DNA of 12,939 bases, taken from assembly GCA_016788685.1 (NCBI GenBank), contig JAEUSS010000441.1, positions 1 to 12,939 of the forward strand, given 5' to 3'. Position numbers and translations under genes: made by a program. Under the pieces are notes generated by a model. That model ran no database searches. It saw only the letters and a list, made by a program, of their open reading frames with translations, and had not been told where the DNA came from. The stretch comes from Prolixibacteraceae bacterium. Lineage in GTDB: Bacteria > Bacteroidota > Bacteroidia > Bacteroidales > Prolixibacteraceae. Within the stretch, counting starts at the first letter, position 1, and every line of letters begins with the position of its first letter. Positions 1 through 7,776 of the stretch are shown piece after piece.

Positions 1-1107
1 ATACGGATTAAAATATTTATGGATTTCTCCATCGGAGAAAAATTTTGTACACATGTAATAAAAATGATCACTTGCCTGCAGATAATTCCAGTCTTTCAGC
101 AGCGCTTCGTCGGTTATTTTGCTCATCCGGTCGGTCATTCCGTAGAGTTTGCTGAAAGCCTCATCCTGAAGCGCATTTCCCAACCAGGCGGACAGATCGC
201 GCTCTTCATCGGCCCACGAAATGGCCTGTGGCACGCTGATTAGTGAAACCGGCTGGAATTGAGCCGCCACTTCGGACGGAGTTACGAATGTCATTGAAGA
301 GTGTTCAAAAACGGCATCCGGCAACTGCTTCATAAATTCAAAAATTCCGGTTTCGGCCGGCTGATGTTCGCCAAAACTCTCATAATCAATAAACAAATTA
401 CAAAAATCGTCATTCCCGAGAGATTTGAGCCATCCGACAAATTTACCGGCAGTCAGCGGGTATTCGCTCCAGTCCTTGTTCCCAAAGCGAAATGCGATGT
501 CGTCACTCAGCTTATAATTACGCATCATAACCTTCAGGCGCGGATTAATGGCATTGACATACATAAAATTAGGTGATTTCCAACCCAGAACATGACGGGC
601 ACCTTCGGTCAGCATGGCTTTAAAACCCATCTCAGCAATTACTTCGCCAATTTCATCCGAATAAATCAACTCGGTATTACGGAAAACAGTTGGTTTTTGC
701 CCGAAATATTTTTCAATCAAGCGATCGTGCGCTTCAACTTGTTTTCTGAATAACCCGGTATTCTTTAGTGAAACCAGCGAGTGCGCATAGGTCTCCGACA
801 AAAACTCAACCTGCCCGGTTTTGGCCAGGGCCTGAAACGAGTCGATTACTTCAGGAGCATACAACGCAAACTGCTCGAGCGCAATGCCCGAAAATGAATA
901 TGCAATTTTAAATTTGCCCTTGTGCCTGGCAATCAGATCGAGCATCAGTTTGTTGGCCGGCAGATAACAACGGTCGGCTACCTTCCGGAGTATGGATTCA
1001 TTGGAAAAATCGTCGTAATAATAATGGTCATTCCCAATATCGAAAAACCGGTATCGCCGGTATCGGAATGGCTGATGGACCTGAAAATAAAAACAAATGG
1101 ATTTCAT
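1..1107 (-). CDS. GH57 alpha-glucan hydrolase/4-alpha-glucanotransferase, C-terminus cut by window edge
   Basis: The reading frame is open from an ATG at 1107 to the window edge: 369 residues with no stop, so the C-terminus is missing. I translated it by hand from the minus strand. All five GH57 conserved regions are visible: HQP at residues 11-13, GIALEQ at 74-79, FRNTE with the expected nucleophile Glu146, DYESFGEHQ at 241-249 with the expected acid/base Asp241, and a WADEERDLSAWLGN block at 298-311. GH57 enzymes are retaining alpha-amylases, 4-alpha-glucanotransferases or amylopullulanases acting on alpha-glucans. There is no signal peptide, so a cytoplasmic role in remodelling or degrading glycogen or maltodextrin is likely. 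The start codon overlaps the stop of the upstream glycosyltransferase as ATGA, which suggests translational coupling. Family assignment is firm. Which GH57 activity it has cannot be decided from motifs alone. Confidence 0.93.
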   Translation of the reverse strand, partial: MKSICFYFQVHQPFRYRRYRFFDIGNDHYYYDDFSNESILRKVADRCYLPANKLMLDLIARHKGKFKIAYSFSGIALEQFALYAPEVIDSFQALAKTGQVEFLSETYAHSLVSLKNTGLFRKQVEAHDRLIEKYFGQKPTVFRNTELIYSDEIGEVIAEMGFKAMLTEGARHVLGWKSPNFMYVNAINPRLKVMMRNYKLSDDIAFRFGNKDWSEYPLTAGKFVGWLKSLGNDDFCNLFIDYESFGEHQPAETGIFEFMKQLPDAVFEHSSMTFVTPSEVAAQFQPVSLISVPQAISWADEERDLSAWLGNALQDEAFSKLYGMTDRMSKITDEALLKDWNYLQASDHFYYMCTKFFSDGEIHKYFNPY

Positions 1108-2417
1108 ATCGTCATATTTTCGTGTTTGGCGTTCAGAATAGCTTTGATGTATATATCACGAACCTGGGCTGCCGAATTTTTCCACAACAGATTATTCACC
1201 TCATCCTTTCCACACTCGCGGAACATGTCGTGTAGCGCCGGATAATTCAGTAACCCGTATATGGCATCGGCCATGGCGTAGGTATCCCAGTAGTCAATTT
1301 TTATGGCATAGTTGAGTATCTCCGAAACGCCCGACTGGTAAGAGATAATAACCGGTACATTCGCCTGCATGGCTTCGAGCGGAACTATTCCGAAGGGTTC
1401 GGAAACCGATGGCATCACAAAAACATCGCTCATCCGGAACATATCAAACACATCATCGCCTTTCAGAAACCCGGTAAAATGAAACCGGTCGGCAATTTTA
1501 AGTTCAGCCACACGTTTCACCATGGCATTCATCATATCGCCGCTTCCGGCCATTACAAACCTGACGTTATCCATTTTCCGGAGAACGAGGCTGGCCGCTT
1601 CAACAAAGTACTCCGGTCCTTTTTGCATGGTGATGCGCCCCAAAAAAGTCACGATCTTCTCATCGACACCTTTCTTCAGCAGCATTTTCTCTTCTTCCGG
1701 AATTGGCTCTACGGCATTGTAAACAGTAGTTACCTTCCGGGGATCAATGTCATATTTATCGATTACGATATTCCGGGTCAGGTTGCTGACGGTAATAATC
1801 TGGTCGGCAGCATCCATACCTTCCTTTTCCATCGCATATACCGTTGGATTTACACTCCCCCCGCTGCGGTCGAAATCGGTGGCATGAACGTGAATCACCA
1901 GTGGTTTTCCTGAAATCCGTTTAGCTGCCATCCCGGCCGGATAGGCCAGCCAGTCGTGCGCATGGATTACGTCGAACTCGTTGTCGCGGGCGATGACTTC
2001 GGCAACCAGCGAGTAGTTATAAATTTCGTGAAGCAGGTTGTCATTATATTTCCCTGAAAAATTAATTGTTCCTTCCGAAGTTGTTTCAACAAAACGTGTT
2101 TTTTCCGAAGTCACTTTGGTTGTCAGTTTCCAGAACTCTTCCGGATCGACATAGGGAACCATCCCTGACTCCACTTCGTAATAATCGACTTTCGATTCCA
2201 GATCAGCAAATTTAATTTCCTTTCGGGTCACAGGCACGGTATTGGCACCTACCAGCTGAATACCTGTCTGGTCTTCGTCGCCGTACGCTTTCGGCACAAC
2301 AAATATGACACCTACATCTTTAAACCCGGCAAGCCCTTTGGTTAAACCGTAACAGGCAGTACCCAATCCTCCGGAGATGTGCGGGGGAAACTCCCAACCA
2401 AACATTAGTACTTTCAT
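1104..2417 (-). CDS. GT-B glycosyltransferase, glycogen-synthase-like (GT4/GT5 type)
   Basis: A GT-B fold glycosyltransferase, 437 residues from the ATG at 2417. The frame extends five codons further to a TTG at 2432, but the ATG puts the start directly at MKVLMFGWEFPPH, the usual N-terminus of this family. Visible elements are a glycine loop GGLG (16-19) for the acceptor/nucleotide site, HAHDW (152-156), HVHATDFDRSGG (176-187), the second-domain start FLGRITMQKGPE (258-269), and the EX7E nucleotide-sugar motif with Glu340 and Glu348 in SEPFGIVPLE. No membrane segment or signal peptide is present. Placed between a debranching enzyme and a GH57 enzyme, it most likely elongates an alpha-1,4-glucan from ADP- or UDP-glucose. 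The donor is not determined by what I can see. It could instead be a GT4 enzyme making another glucan or glucoside, so I give no gene symbol. Confidence 0.9.
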   Translation of the reverse strand: MKVLMFGWEFPPHISGGLGTACYGLTKGLAGFKDVGVIFVVPKAYGDEDQTGIQLVGANTVPVTRKEIKFADLESKVDYYEVESGMVPYVDPEEFWKLTTKVTSEKTRFVETTSEGTINFSGKYNDNLLHEIYNYSLVAEVIARDNEFDVIHAHDWLAYPAGMAAKRISGKPLVIHVHATDFDRSGGSVNPTVYAMEKEGMDAADQIITVSNLTRNIVIDKYDIDPRKVTTVYNAVEPIPEEEKMLLKKGVDEKIVTFLGRITMQKGPEYFVEAASLVLRKMDNVRFVMAGSGDMMNAMVKRVAELKIADRFHFTGFLKGDDVFDMFRMSDVFVMPSVSEPFGIVPLEAMQANVPVIISYQSGVSEILNYAIKIDYWDTYAMADAIYGLLNYPALHDMFRECGKDEVNNLLWKNSAAQVRDIYIKAILNAKHENMTI

Positions 2418-2525
2418 GTGTTTTGTTTTCAAATTGCTCCGCGGAAACTCCGCATCAACATTTGTTTTTCATTCCGGCTTTCTTTCATCTTCAACAGCTC
2501 TCCCCGTTCTCCGGAAATAACAGGT

Positions 2526-4484
2526 TTATACCCAGCGAACATCGCATTGTTCAAGTAATTTATACGCATGTACCAAGGCAGCAACACTCCACGCCTGCGA
2601 TATGGCTCCTTTTCCTTTGTGTGGCGGATTCCCGTCATACATTTCAGAAATGGTCCCGATGCAATTTTCAGTCATTTCGACCTCAAAACCCTCAATAATT
2701 TTCCTGACATAAGGCATTCCCCCACGCCGGTGTATTTTCAGATAGGCTTCAACAAAAAACGATATCAGCCAGGGCCATGCCGTCCCCTGATGAATGATCA
2801 GTTCTCGCTCGCTGGTATTCCCTTCGCAAATCCCTTTATACCTCGGGTCACGGGGCGACAAAGTCCGCAAGCCCCGAGGTGTAAGCAACTCTTGTTTGAC
2901 AGTACTCAGAATGGCCTTCTGCTTTTCCCTGTCGAGTGGTGAAAACTCCAGGGCCGCTACCACAATCATATTGGGCCTGATCGACCAGTCTTTAACTTCG
3001 CCATTTACACAATCGGCCAGATATTGACGCTGGTCGCTCCAAAACAGATCAACGAACGATCTGGCCACCAGTGCCGGAATATCTTTCCACTCTGCAATAA
3101 ACTCCAAATCACCTTCAGCCTCAGCCAGCTCAAGAGTCAAACACAGCGCGTTGTACCAAAGCGCATTCACCTCAACAGGCATTCCGGCCCGCTGCACAAC
3201 CGGTTTTCCTCCAACATAAGAATCCATCCAGGTTAAGGCAATCCGCTCTGTCTCTCCGGAAATCAAACCATTGCCATGCATCCGGATATTAAAATCAGTT
3301 CCTTTTTTATATGCCGAGAGAATCGATTTCATTGGTTTCCCATATTTCGTCCATATTCTCCCGGAGTCTCTGATGCTCCGGTAATACTGCTGGACAGCCC
3401 AGAAAAACCAGAGTGACGAGTCAATTGTCCCCGGCGAAGTTCCTGAAGCAACTGACCTGTTCAGGAATAACCCGTCTTTTAAGTCCCGGAGTTGCGTATC
3501 CAGTATCCGTTCGAAGTTTTCCCGATCACCCAGATCAAGCGTCAGTCCGGGAAGGGCAATAAATGTTTGCCGTATCACCGAATCATACCAGGGAAATCCG
3601 GCAATAATCCGGGTTTGATTGCCCTTTCCGGCGATGAATTGCTGCGCCGCACTTTTCAGGCTTCCTATAAATGAATCCCGGGGAATACGCTTTTTCAACT
3701 CGCGGGTAAATTTCGACCTGTACGAAGCAGGAGCGCTCTCGCTGGTAGAAGCAGAGAATATCACCGTTTCGCCCTTTTTTATCGGGACTTCAAAATAACC
3801 GGGTACAAAAAGATCCTCTTTATACTCGTACCCCCTGGATTGTTCTTTCGGATACTCAATACCATAATACCAATCGGGAGCAGGAATAAACTCAGCCTCC
3901 TTTGAAAACTGCATATACAAAAAAGGATATCCGTCATACAACCTGACTTTGATTCCGTTTTCGACTTCCGAGTAACGGGTATTTGCATACCAGTTCACCT
4001 TACTTAGCTGATGAATGCTTCGGAAAGCCAGAAAAGGTTTAAACCGGAGAAGCGTGGGCGAGTGTGCGTCTTCCAGCGTGTACTTTACCAGCAGTTGCTG
4101 CTCTTTCCCAACCAACAGGCGTTCTTTGGTCAGCACAACTCCACCAACCCGGTAAGTGGTTTTGGGAACAACTTCAACTTCAAAATCACGGATATACTTG
4201 TGCCCCTTGGGTTCGTAGCGGTCTCCGTCGTATTTGTGAATACCCAGATTGAAGGAAGCGCCATGCTGAACCACCGTTTCGTCCAGTGACGACAACAGCA
4301 CATGCTTTCCTCCATCCGGTTCATTTACCGGGCAAACCAGCAAACCGTGATATTTACGGGTATTACATCCGACAAGACTTGTGCTGGTGTATGCCCCTTC
4401 CCGGTTTGTACGCAAAACTTCACGCTGAAGCGAATACTCCAGATTGACCAATTGGGTTTTGTCAAATTTCAGATAACTCATCAT
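2526..4484 (-). CDS. Glycogen debranching enzyme (amylo-alpha-1,6-glucosidase type, GH133-like)
   Basis: 652 residues, about the usual length for archaeal/bacterial-type debranching enzymes. The N-terminal GDE domain shows TNREGAYTSTSLVGCNTRKY at 26-45, followed by HGLL. The C-terminal (alpha/alpha)6 domain shows DSSLW at 355-359, TWMDSYVGG (418-426), VEVNALWYNAL (437-447), HQGTAWPWL (565-573) and ISEMYDG with Glu614, the expected catalytic base. The enzyme should remove alpha-1,6 branch glucose from glycogen in the cytoplasm; no signal peptide is present. One departure stands out: the usual WGRD motif, whose Asp is the expected general acid, reads VIRQ at 303-306 (Gln306, codon CAA). Activity may therefore be altered. 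Two ATGs are adjacent (4484 and 4481) and either could start. The gene lies 97 bases after the GSCFA gene and 108 bases before the glycosyltransferase, consistent with one operon. Confidence 0.92.
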   Translation of the reverse strand: MMSYLKFDKTQLVNLEYSLQREVLRTNREGAYTSTSLVGCNTRKYHGLLVCPVNEPDGGKHVLLSSLDETVVQHGASFNLGIHKYDGDRYEPKGHKYIRDFEVEVVPKTTYRVGGVVLTKERLLVGKEQQLLVKYTLEDAHSPTLLRFKPFLAFRSIHQLSKVNWYANTRYSEVENGIKVRLYDGYPFLYMQFSKEAEFIPAPDWYYGIEYPKEQSRGYEYKEDLFVPGYFEVPIKKGETVIFSASTSESAPASYRSKFTRELKKRIPRDSFIGSLKSAAQQFIAGKGNQTRIIAGFPWYDSVIRQTFIALPGLTLDLGDRENFERILDTQLRDLKDGLFLNRSVASGTSPGTIDSSLWFFWAVQQYYRSIRDSGRIWTKYGKPMKSILSAYKKGTDFNIRMHGNGLISGETERIALTWMDSYVGGKPVVQRAGMPVEVNALWYNALCLTLELAEAEGDLEFIAEWKDIPALVARSFVDLFWSDQRQYLADCVNGEVKDWSIRPNMIVVAALEFSPLDREKQKAILSTVKQELLTPRGLRTLSPRDPRYKGICEGNTSERELIIHQGTAWPWLISFFVEAYLKIHRRGGMPYVRKIIEGFEVEMTENCIGTISEMYDGNPPHKGKGAISQAWSVAALVHAYKLLEQCDVRWV

Positions 4485-4581
4485 TCCTGATCTTTTAGTG
4501 TCTTTAGCTCCGGAAATAGAATTAAAAAAGAATCCTCAGACAACCTGCATCACGCATTAAACAGGGCTTCCGCCAATCGGA

Positions 4582-5583
4582 TTAATTGCCGAAACCTGCC
4601 AGCTCGCTCTCGAAATGGTTCTTTTCCTCCACAAAGTTAAGGTACGGAAACTCAGACTCTAACCGACTGATTTCCTCCAGGTTGGACTGCAAAAATTTCT
4701 TATATTCGTCTGAAGTCGGATTAGCCGGACGATGCTGAACGGCTTTCTGTACCTTCAAAACACTCTGAGAAACATTCTTGCTCTCTTTGGTAACCATGAC
4801 TTTACAAAAACGGTCGAAAATATAGTCAACGGCAAACGGACTCAGATGAATCATATCTTCAGCATAGAAACGATAATCCCGCAGTTCATCCATCATCAGT
4901 TCGTAGGCCGGAAAATATCCGCAGTCCCGCTCGCCGAAACCAGTCCTCAGCCGGTCGATAGCCAGCAGAAGGATTGCTTTGCTCACCTGGTTCTCTACAG
5001 CTCCGTCTTTCCAGTGACGGATCGGGCTTACAGTAAACACAACTTTCAGTTTCGGATTAAATGCCCAAAGCTCTTCCAGCAAGCTTCGGTACGCCTCTGT
5101 TATCTCGTGCACACCCAGGCGGACACGACTAAACTGAGCGGCCGGAACCTTATGACAATTGGATACAATCTGCCCAGAATGCAACAGTTCGTAAGCCCAG
5201 GCTGTACCGAAAGTAATAACCAGAAAATCGGCATTGCTCAGGAACTCGTGAGAGCTGGCAATCCGGCTATTGATCTTCTCAAGGGTAACAACCGGATCAG
5301 TATCCGAAAAGCGGCTATGGTGATAAAAACTATTCCAAAGTCCCTGATCCTGAAACAAATCATATTCAGAAAAAACACGTTTTTCGAGTAATATTTGCAA
5401 GCTGTTTGCAATCGATTCGGGATTATACAAAATCCCAAACGGATTCATATCCACATCAAACTTCAAATCAATCAGTTTTTGCCCGATATTTTCGGTGAAG
5501 CATGATCCGATGAACATTGTTTTATTGGAATAGTCCATCTTCCAAGGAAACTCCGGAATGTTTATTTCAGTAATCAATGACAT
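4582..5583 (-). CDS. GSCFA-domain (SGNH-hydrolase-like) protein of unknown function
   Basis: 333 residues, no signal peptide or membrane segment. The family signature GSCFTENIG occurs at 26-34, where Ser27 is the candidate nucleophile. Further conserved-looking blocks are MNPFG with Asn48, FGTAWAY (125-131), NCHK (142-145), TVSPIRHWKDG (184-194) and DMIH with Asp243 and His246. The GDS-like serine, Asn block and C-terminal DxxH resemble SGNH esterases/acyltransferases, so an acyl-ester hydrolase or transferase chemistry is plausible. The biological substrate of GSCFA proteins is not known to me. It sits between glgB (98-base gap) and the debranching enzyme (97-base gap) in the same direction, inside the glycogen genes. 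The context hints at, but does not prove, a role connected with the alpha-glucan or with a product made from it. The C-terminal 60 residues are charged and probably helical. Confidence 0.9.
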   Translation of the reverse strand: MSLITEINIPEFPWKMDYSNKTMFIGSCFTENIGQKLIDLKFDVDMNPFGILYNPESIANSLQILLEKRVFSEYDLFQDQGLWNSFYHHSRFSDTDPVVTLEKINSRIASSHEFLSNADFLVITFGTAWAYELLHSGQIVSNCHKVPAAQFSRVRLGVHEITEAYRSLLEELWAFNPKLKVVFTVSPIRHWKDGAVENQVSKAILLLAIDRLRTGFGERDCGYFPAYELMMDELRDYRFYAEDMIHLSPFAVDYIFDRFCKVMVTKESKNVSQSVLKVQKAVQHRPANPTSDEYKKFLQSNLEEISRLESEFPYLNFVEEKNHFESELAGFGN

Positions 5584-5681
5584 AAGTGTAATTTTAAGAT
5601 TTATCCGATTATAAATTAATACAATTCAACAATCAAACGGCGCTCTTCCGACTACTTTATAATTTTAATACCGCTCCCAGA

Positions 5682-7694
5682 CTATCGCACTTTTCGCACT
5701 TCTTGCTTTTTCAATACGAGAGCTGTGCGGGCAGGCAGGTACAGGCGCAAATAATGCTGGCTGGTTAAACCGCCCGATGGAATCGTGTAATAAGTCATTT
5801 GTCCGTCAATGCGGTTTTGCCCACCAAAACGTTCTTCATCGGTATTCAGTTCAATCTTGTACTTGGATGGTTCCTGCGGGATTCCGTAATCAACGAACGA
5901 TTGTGACGGATGAAAATTAAATACAAACAAATATTCGCCCCTGGAATAAGCCAGCACCTCATTTTCTTTATGATCGTAAACCCAATGAACTTCAGGAATT
6001 TCAATCAGTTTTTCTTTTCTGACCAATGTGATCATCGCCCGGTCAAAGTCCGACAACCAGCAATACTTTAATTCCTGATTATCAACCAGACTCCACAATC
6101 TTCGGGCATGGGCATACGACCAGCCATTGCCTTCCCGCGGGAAATCAATCCATTCCGGGTGCCCGAATTCGTTGCCCATAAAATTCAGGTAAGCCCCTCC
6201 GGCACTTGTTAACGTTGCCAGCCTGATCATTTTATGTAGTGCAATGCCACGGTCAACCGTCAAATTAGGCTGATCTTTGCGCATACTGAAATACATTTCT
6301 TTATCTATCAACCTGAAGATTATGGTCTTATCGCCCACCAAAGCCTGATCATGCGATTCGGCATAACTCACGACCTTTTCATCGAGCCGCTTCGAAGTCA
6401 ACTCATGAAAGATAGTACCGACATCCCAATGCTCATCAGCTACTTCTTTGATTGTTTTGATCCAGAAATCAGGGACGCCCATGGCCATGCGGTAATCAAA
6501 ACCCAACCCGCCATCGTAAAGCGGTGTGGCCAGTCCGGGCAATCCGCTCATTTCTTCGGCGACCGACAAGGCATTCGGATTTATCTCGTGAATCAGCCGG
6601 TTGGCCATAATAAAATACGAAAAAGCATCCTGATCCAACCCGCCATCGAAATAATCATCGTAACAGGTAAAAGCTTTCCCCAATCCATGATCATAATAGA
6701 GCATGCTGGTCACGCCGTCAAAGCGAAATCCGTCGAACTTAAATTCTTCGAGCCAATATCGGATGTTGGAAAGCAAAAAATGTATGACTTCGGGTTTTCC
6801 GTAGTTAAAACAATACGAATCCCAGGCCGGATGCTCGCCTTTGGTACCGTCGTGAAAAAACTGGTAACGGGTCCCGTCGTATTTGCCCAAACCTTCCACC
6901 TCATTTTTCACCGCGTGCGAATGTACCAGATCCATAATTACGGAAATCCCCATTCCATGCGCTTCATCCAACAACTGCTTCAACTCTTCCGGAGTGCCAA
7001 ACCTGGACGAAGGAGCAAAGAAACTGGAGACATGGTAACCGAAACTTCCGTAGTACGGATGTTCGGGAATGGCCATCAACTGAACCGTGTTATAGCCAGC
7101 CTTCCGGATACGGGGCAAAACATCGGTCCTGAATTCATGGTAGGTATGCACTCGCTCGCTTTCACCCGCCATTCCGATGTGTGCTTCATAAATCAGCGGA
7201 GCCTCTTTTTCCCTCTGAAACATCGGATTCTTCCATTCGTATTCACGATCCGGAGCCCAAACCTGGGCATTAAATATTTTGGTCTGATCGTCCTGAACAA
7301 CACGGGTTGTCCACGCAGGAATCCGTTTCCCCTGCCCGCCTTCCCAGTAAACAGAAAACGCGAACAGATCGCCGTGAGTCATTTTATCGGCAGGAAGTTC
7401 GAGTTCCCAGTCTCCCGCACCGATTGATTTCAGTGCAAACTCCCGGGTTTCCTGCCAATCATTGAATTGCCCGACCAGATAGATGGCTGTTGCATTCGGT
7501 GCCCAATCACGGATAACCCAAGCTCCGTCCTTCCGGTGTAATCCATACCACTCATGTCCCTGTGCAAATTCCGACAAACGTTTCCCGCGCAGCACTTTCT
7601 GTTCGGCTTCCAGGGCAATTTGCAGACGCAGATTTATGATCGGGGCAAACGGCTCAAGCCAGATATCATTTTTTACAAAATTCGGGAGCTTCAT
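5682..7694 (-). CDS. glgB: 1,4-alpha-glucan branching enzyme, eukaryote-like GH13_8 type
   Basis: 670 residues. An N-terminal CBM48-like beta domain (about 45-150, with RDWAPNA and VGQFNDW) is followed by a GH13 barrel and an all-beta C-terminal domain. The four GH13 regions are complete: DLVHSH (255-260), GFRFDGVTS (322-330) with nucleophile Asp326, SVAEEMSGLPG with acid/base Glu380, and ESHDQ with Asp449. The block GNEFGHPEWIDFPREGNGWS at 508-527 is characteristic of the GH13_8 subfamily of plant, animal and some bacterial branching enzymes, not of E. coli-type GH13_9. It cleaves alpha-1,4 chains and re-attaches them as alpha-1,6 branches on cytoplasmic glycogen. It is the first gene after the 19-bp hairpin at 7728-7772, so it probably opens the glycogen transcription unit. 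All catalytic residues are intact. Confidence 0.97.
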   Translation of the reverse strand: MKLPNFVKNDIWLEPFAPIINLRLQIALEAEQKVLRGKRLSEFAQGHEWYGLHRKDGAWVIRDWAPNATAIYLVGQFNDWQETREFALKSIGAGDWELELPADKMTHGDLFAFSVYWEGGQGKRIPAWTTRVVQDDQTKIFNAQVWAPDREYEWKNPMFQREKEAPLIYEAHIGMAGESERVHTYHEFRTDVLPRIRKAGYNTVQLMAIPEHPYYGSFGYHVSSFFAPSSRFGTPEELKQLLDEAHGMGISVIMDLVHSHAVKNEVEGLGKYDGTRYQFFHDGTKGEHPAWDSYCFNYGKPEVIHFLLSNIRYWLEEFKFDGFRFDGVTSMLYYDHGLGKAFTCYDDYFDGGLDQDAFSYFIMANRLIHEINPNALSVAEEMSGLPGLATPLYDGGLGFDYRMAMGVPDFWIKTIKEVADEHWDVGTIFHELTSKRLDEKVVSYAESHDQALVGDKTIIFRLIDKEMYFSMRKDQPNLTVDRGIALHKMIRLATLTSAGGAYLNFMGNEFGHPEWIDFPREGNGWSYAHARRLWSLVDNQELKYCWLSDFDRAMITLVRKEKLIEIPEVHWVYDHKENEVLAYSRGEYLFVFNFHPSQSFVDYGIPQEPSKYKIELNTDEERFGGQNRIDGQMTYYTIPSGGLTSQHYLRLYLPARTALVLKKQEVRKVR

Positions 7695-7727
7695 GGTACT
7701 TTCAGTTTGCTTAAAGATAAGAAAAGA
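7695..7727 (-). promoter_or_regulatory. Candidate leader/promoter region of the glgB cluster (weak)
   Basis: These 33 bases separate the hairpin from the glgB ATG. TATCTTTA at 7719-7712 matches the Bacteroidota -7 consensus TAnnTTTG at all fixed positions except the last. A TTTG lies in the hairpin arm at 7738-7735, only 15 bases upstream, which is shorter than the usual spacing. Because the preceding hairpin looks like a terminator, a promoter is expected nearby. This box is the best candidate I can see, but it is weak. Confidence 0.3.
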
Positions 7728-7772
7728 TATTAAACAAAGAGTCTCGTTATTAGCGAGACTCTTTGTTTAATA
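7728..7772 (-). terminator. Perfect 19-bp hairpin, probable terminator after the sulfatase pair
   Basis: Arms 7728-7746 and 7754-7772 are perfectly complementary over 19 bases around the 7-base loop TTATTAG. On the minus strand the hairpin begins 4 bases after the sulfatase stop codon, and the descending arm ends in TTTGTTTAATA followed by TCTTTTCTT. The inner part of the stem (GAGTCTCG) is GC-richer and the outer part AT-rich, as in an intrinsic terminator embedded in flanking A/T tracts. Its symmetry means it could also act on plus-strand transcripts, but no plus-strand gene is present. Confidence 0.75.
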
Positions 7773-7776
7773 CATA

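Noticed and set aside
2418..2432. TTG start five codons upstream of the glycosyltransferase ATG
   Set aside because: The ATG at 2417 begins exactly at the conserved family N-terminus, and the extra KTKH residues have no support.
2441..2453. Short inverted repeat GCGGA/TCCGC in the gap before the glycosyltransferase
   Set aside because: Only 5 bp with a 3-base loop and no T-tract on either side; too weak to call a terminator or operator.
2429..2638. A 69-codon minus-strand frame spanning the gap after the debranching enzyme
   Set aside because: Most of it overlaps the well-supported debranching enzyme C-terminus in another frame, and the peptide has no recognisable features.
5584..5681. Possible promoter (TATAAT-like and TTTG sequences) between glgB and the GSCFA gene
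   Set aside because: The region is AT-rich, the boxes do not fit TAnnTTTG with proper spacing, and there is no terminator before it, so read-through from glgB is simpler.
6351..7427. A 358-codon open frame on the plus strand
   Set aside because: It lies entirely antisense to glgB, whose catalytic motifs are complete. The translation has no recognisable domain and looks like a codon-bias shadow.
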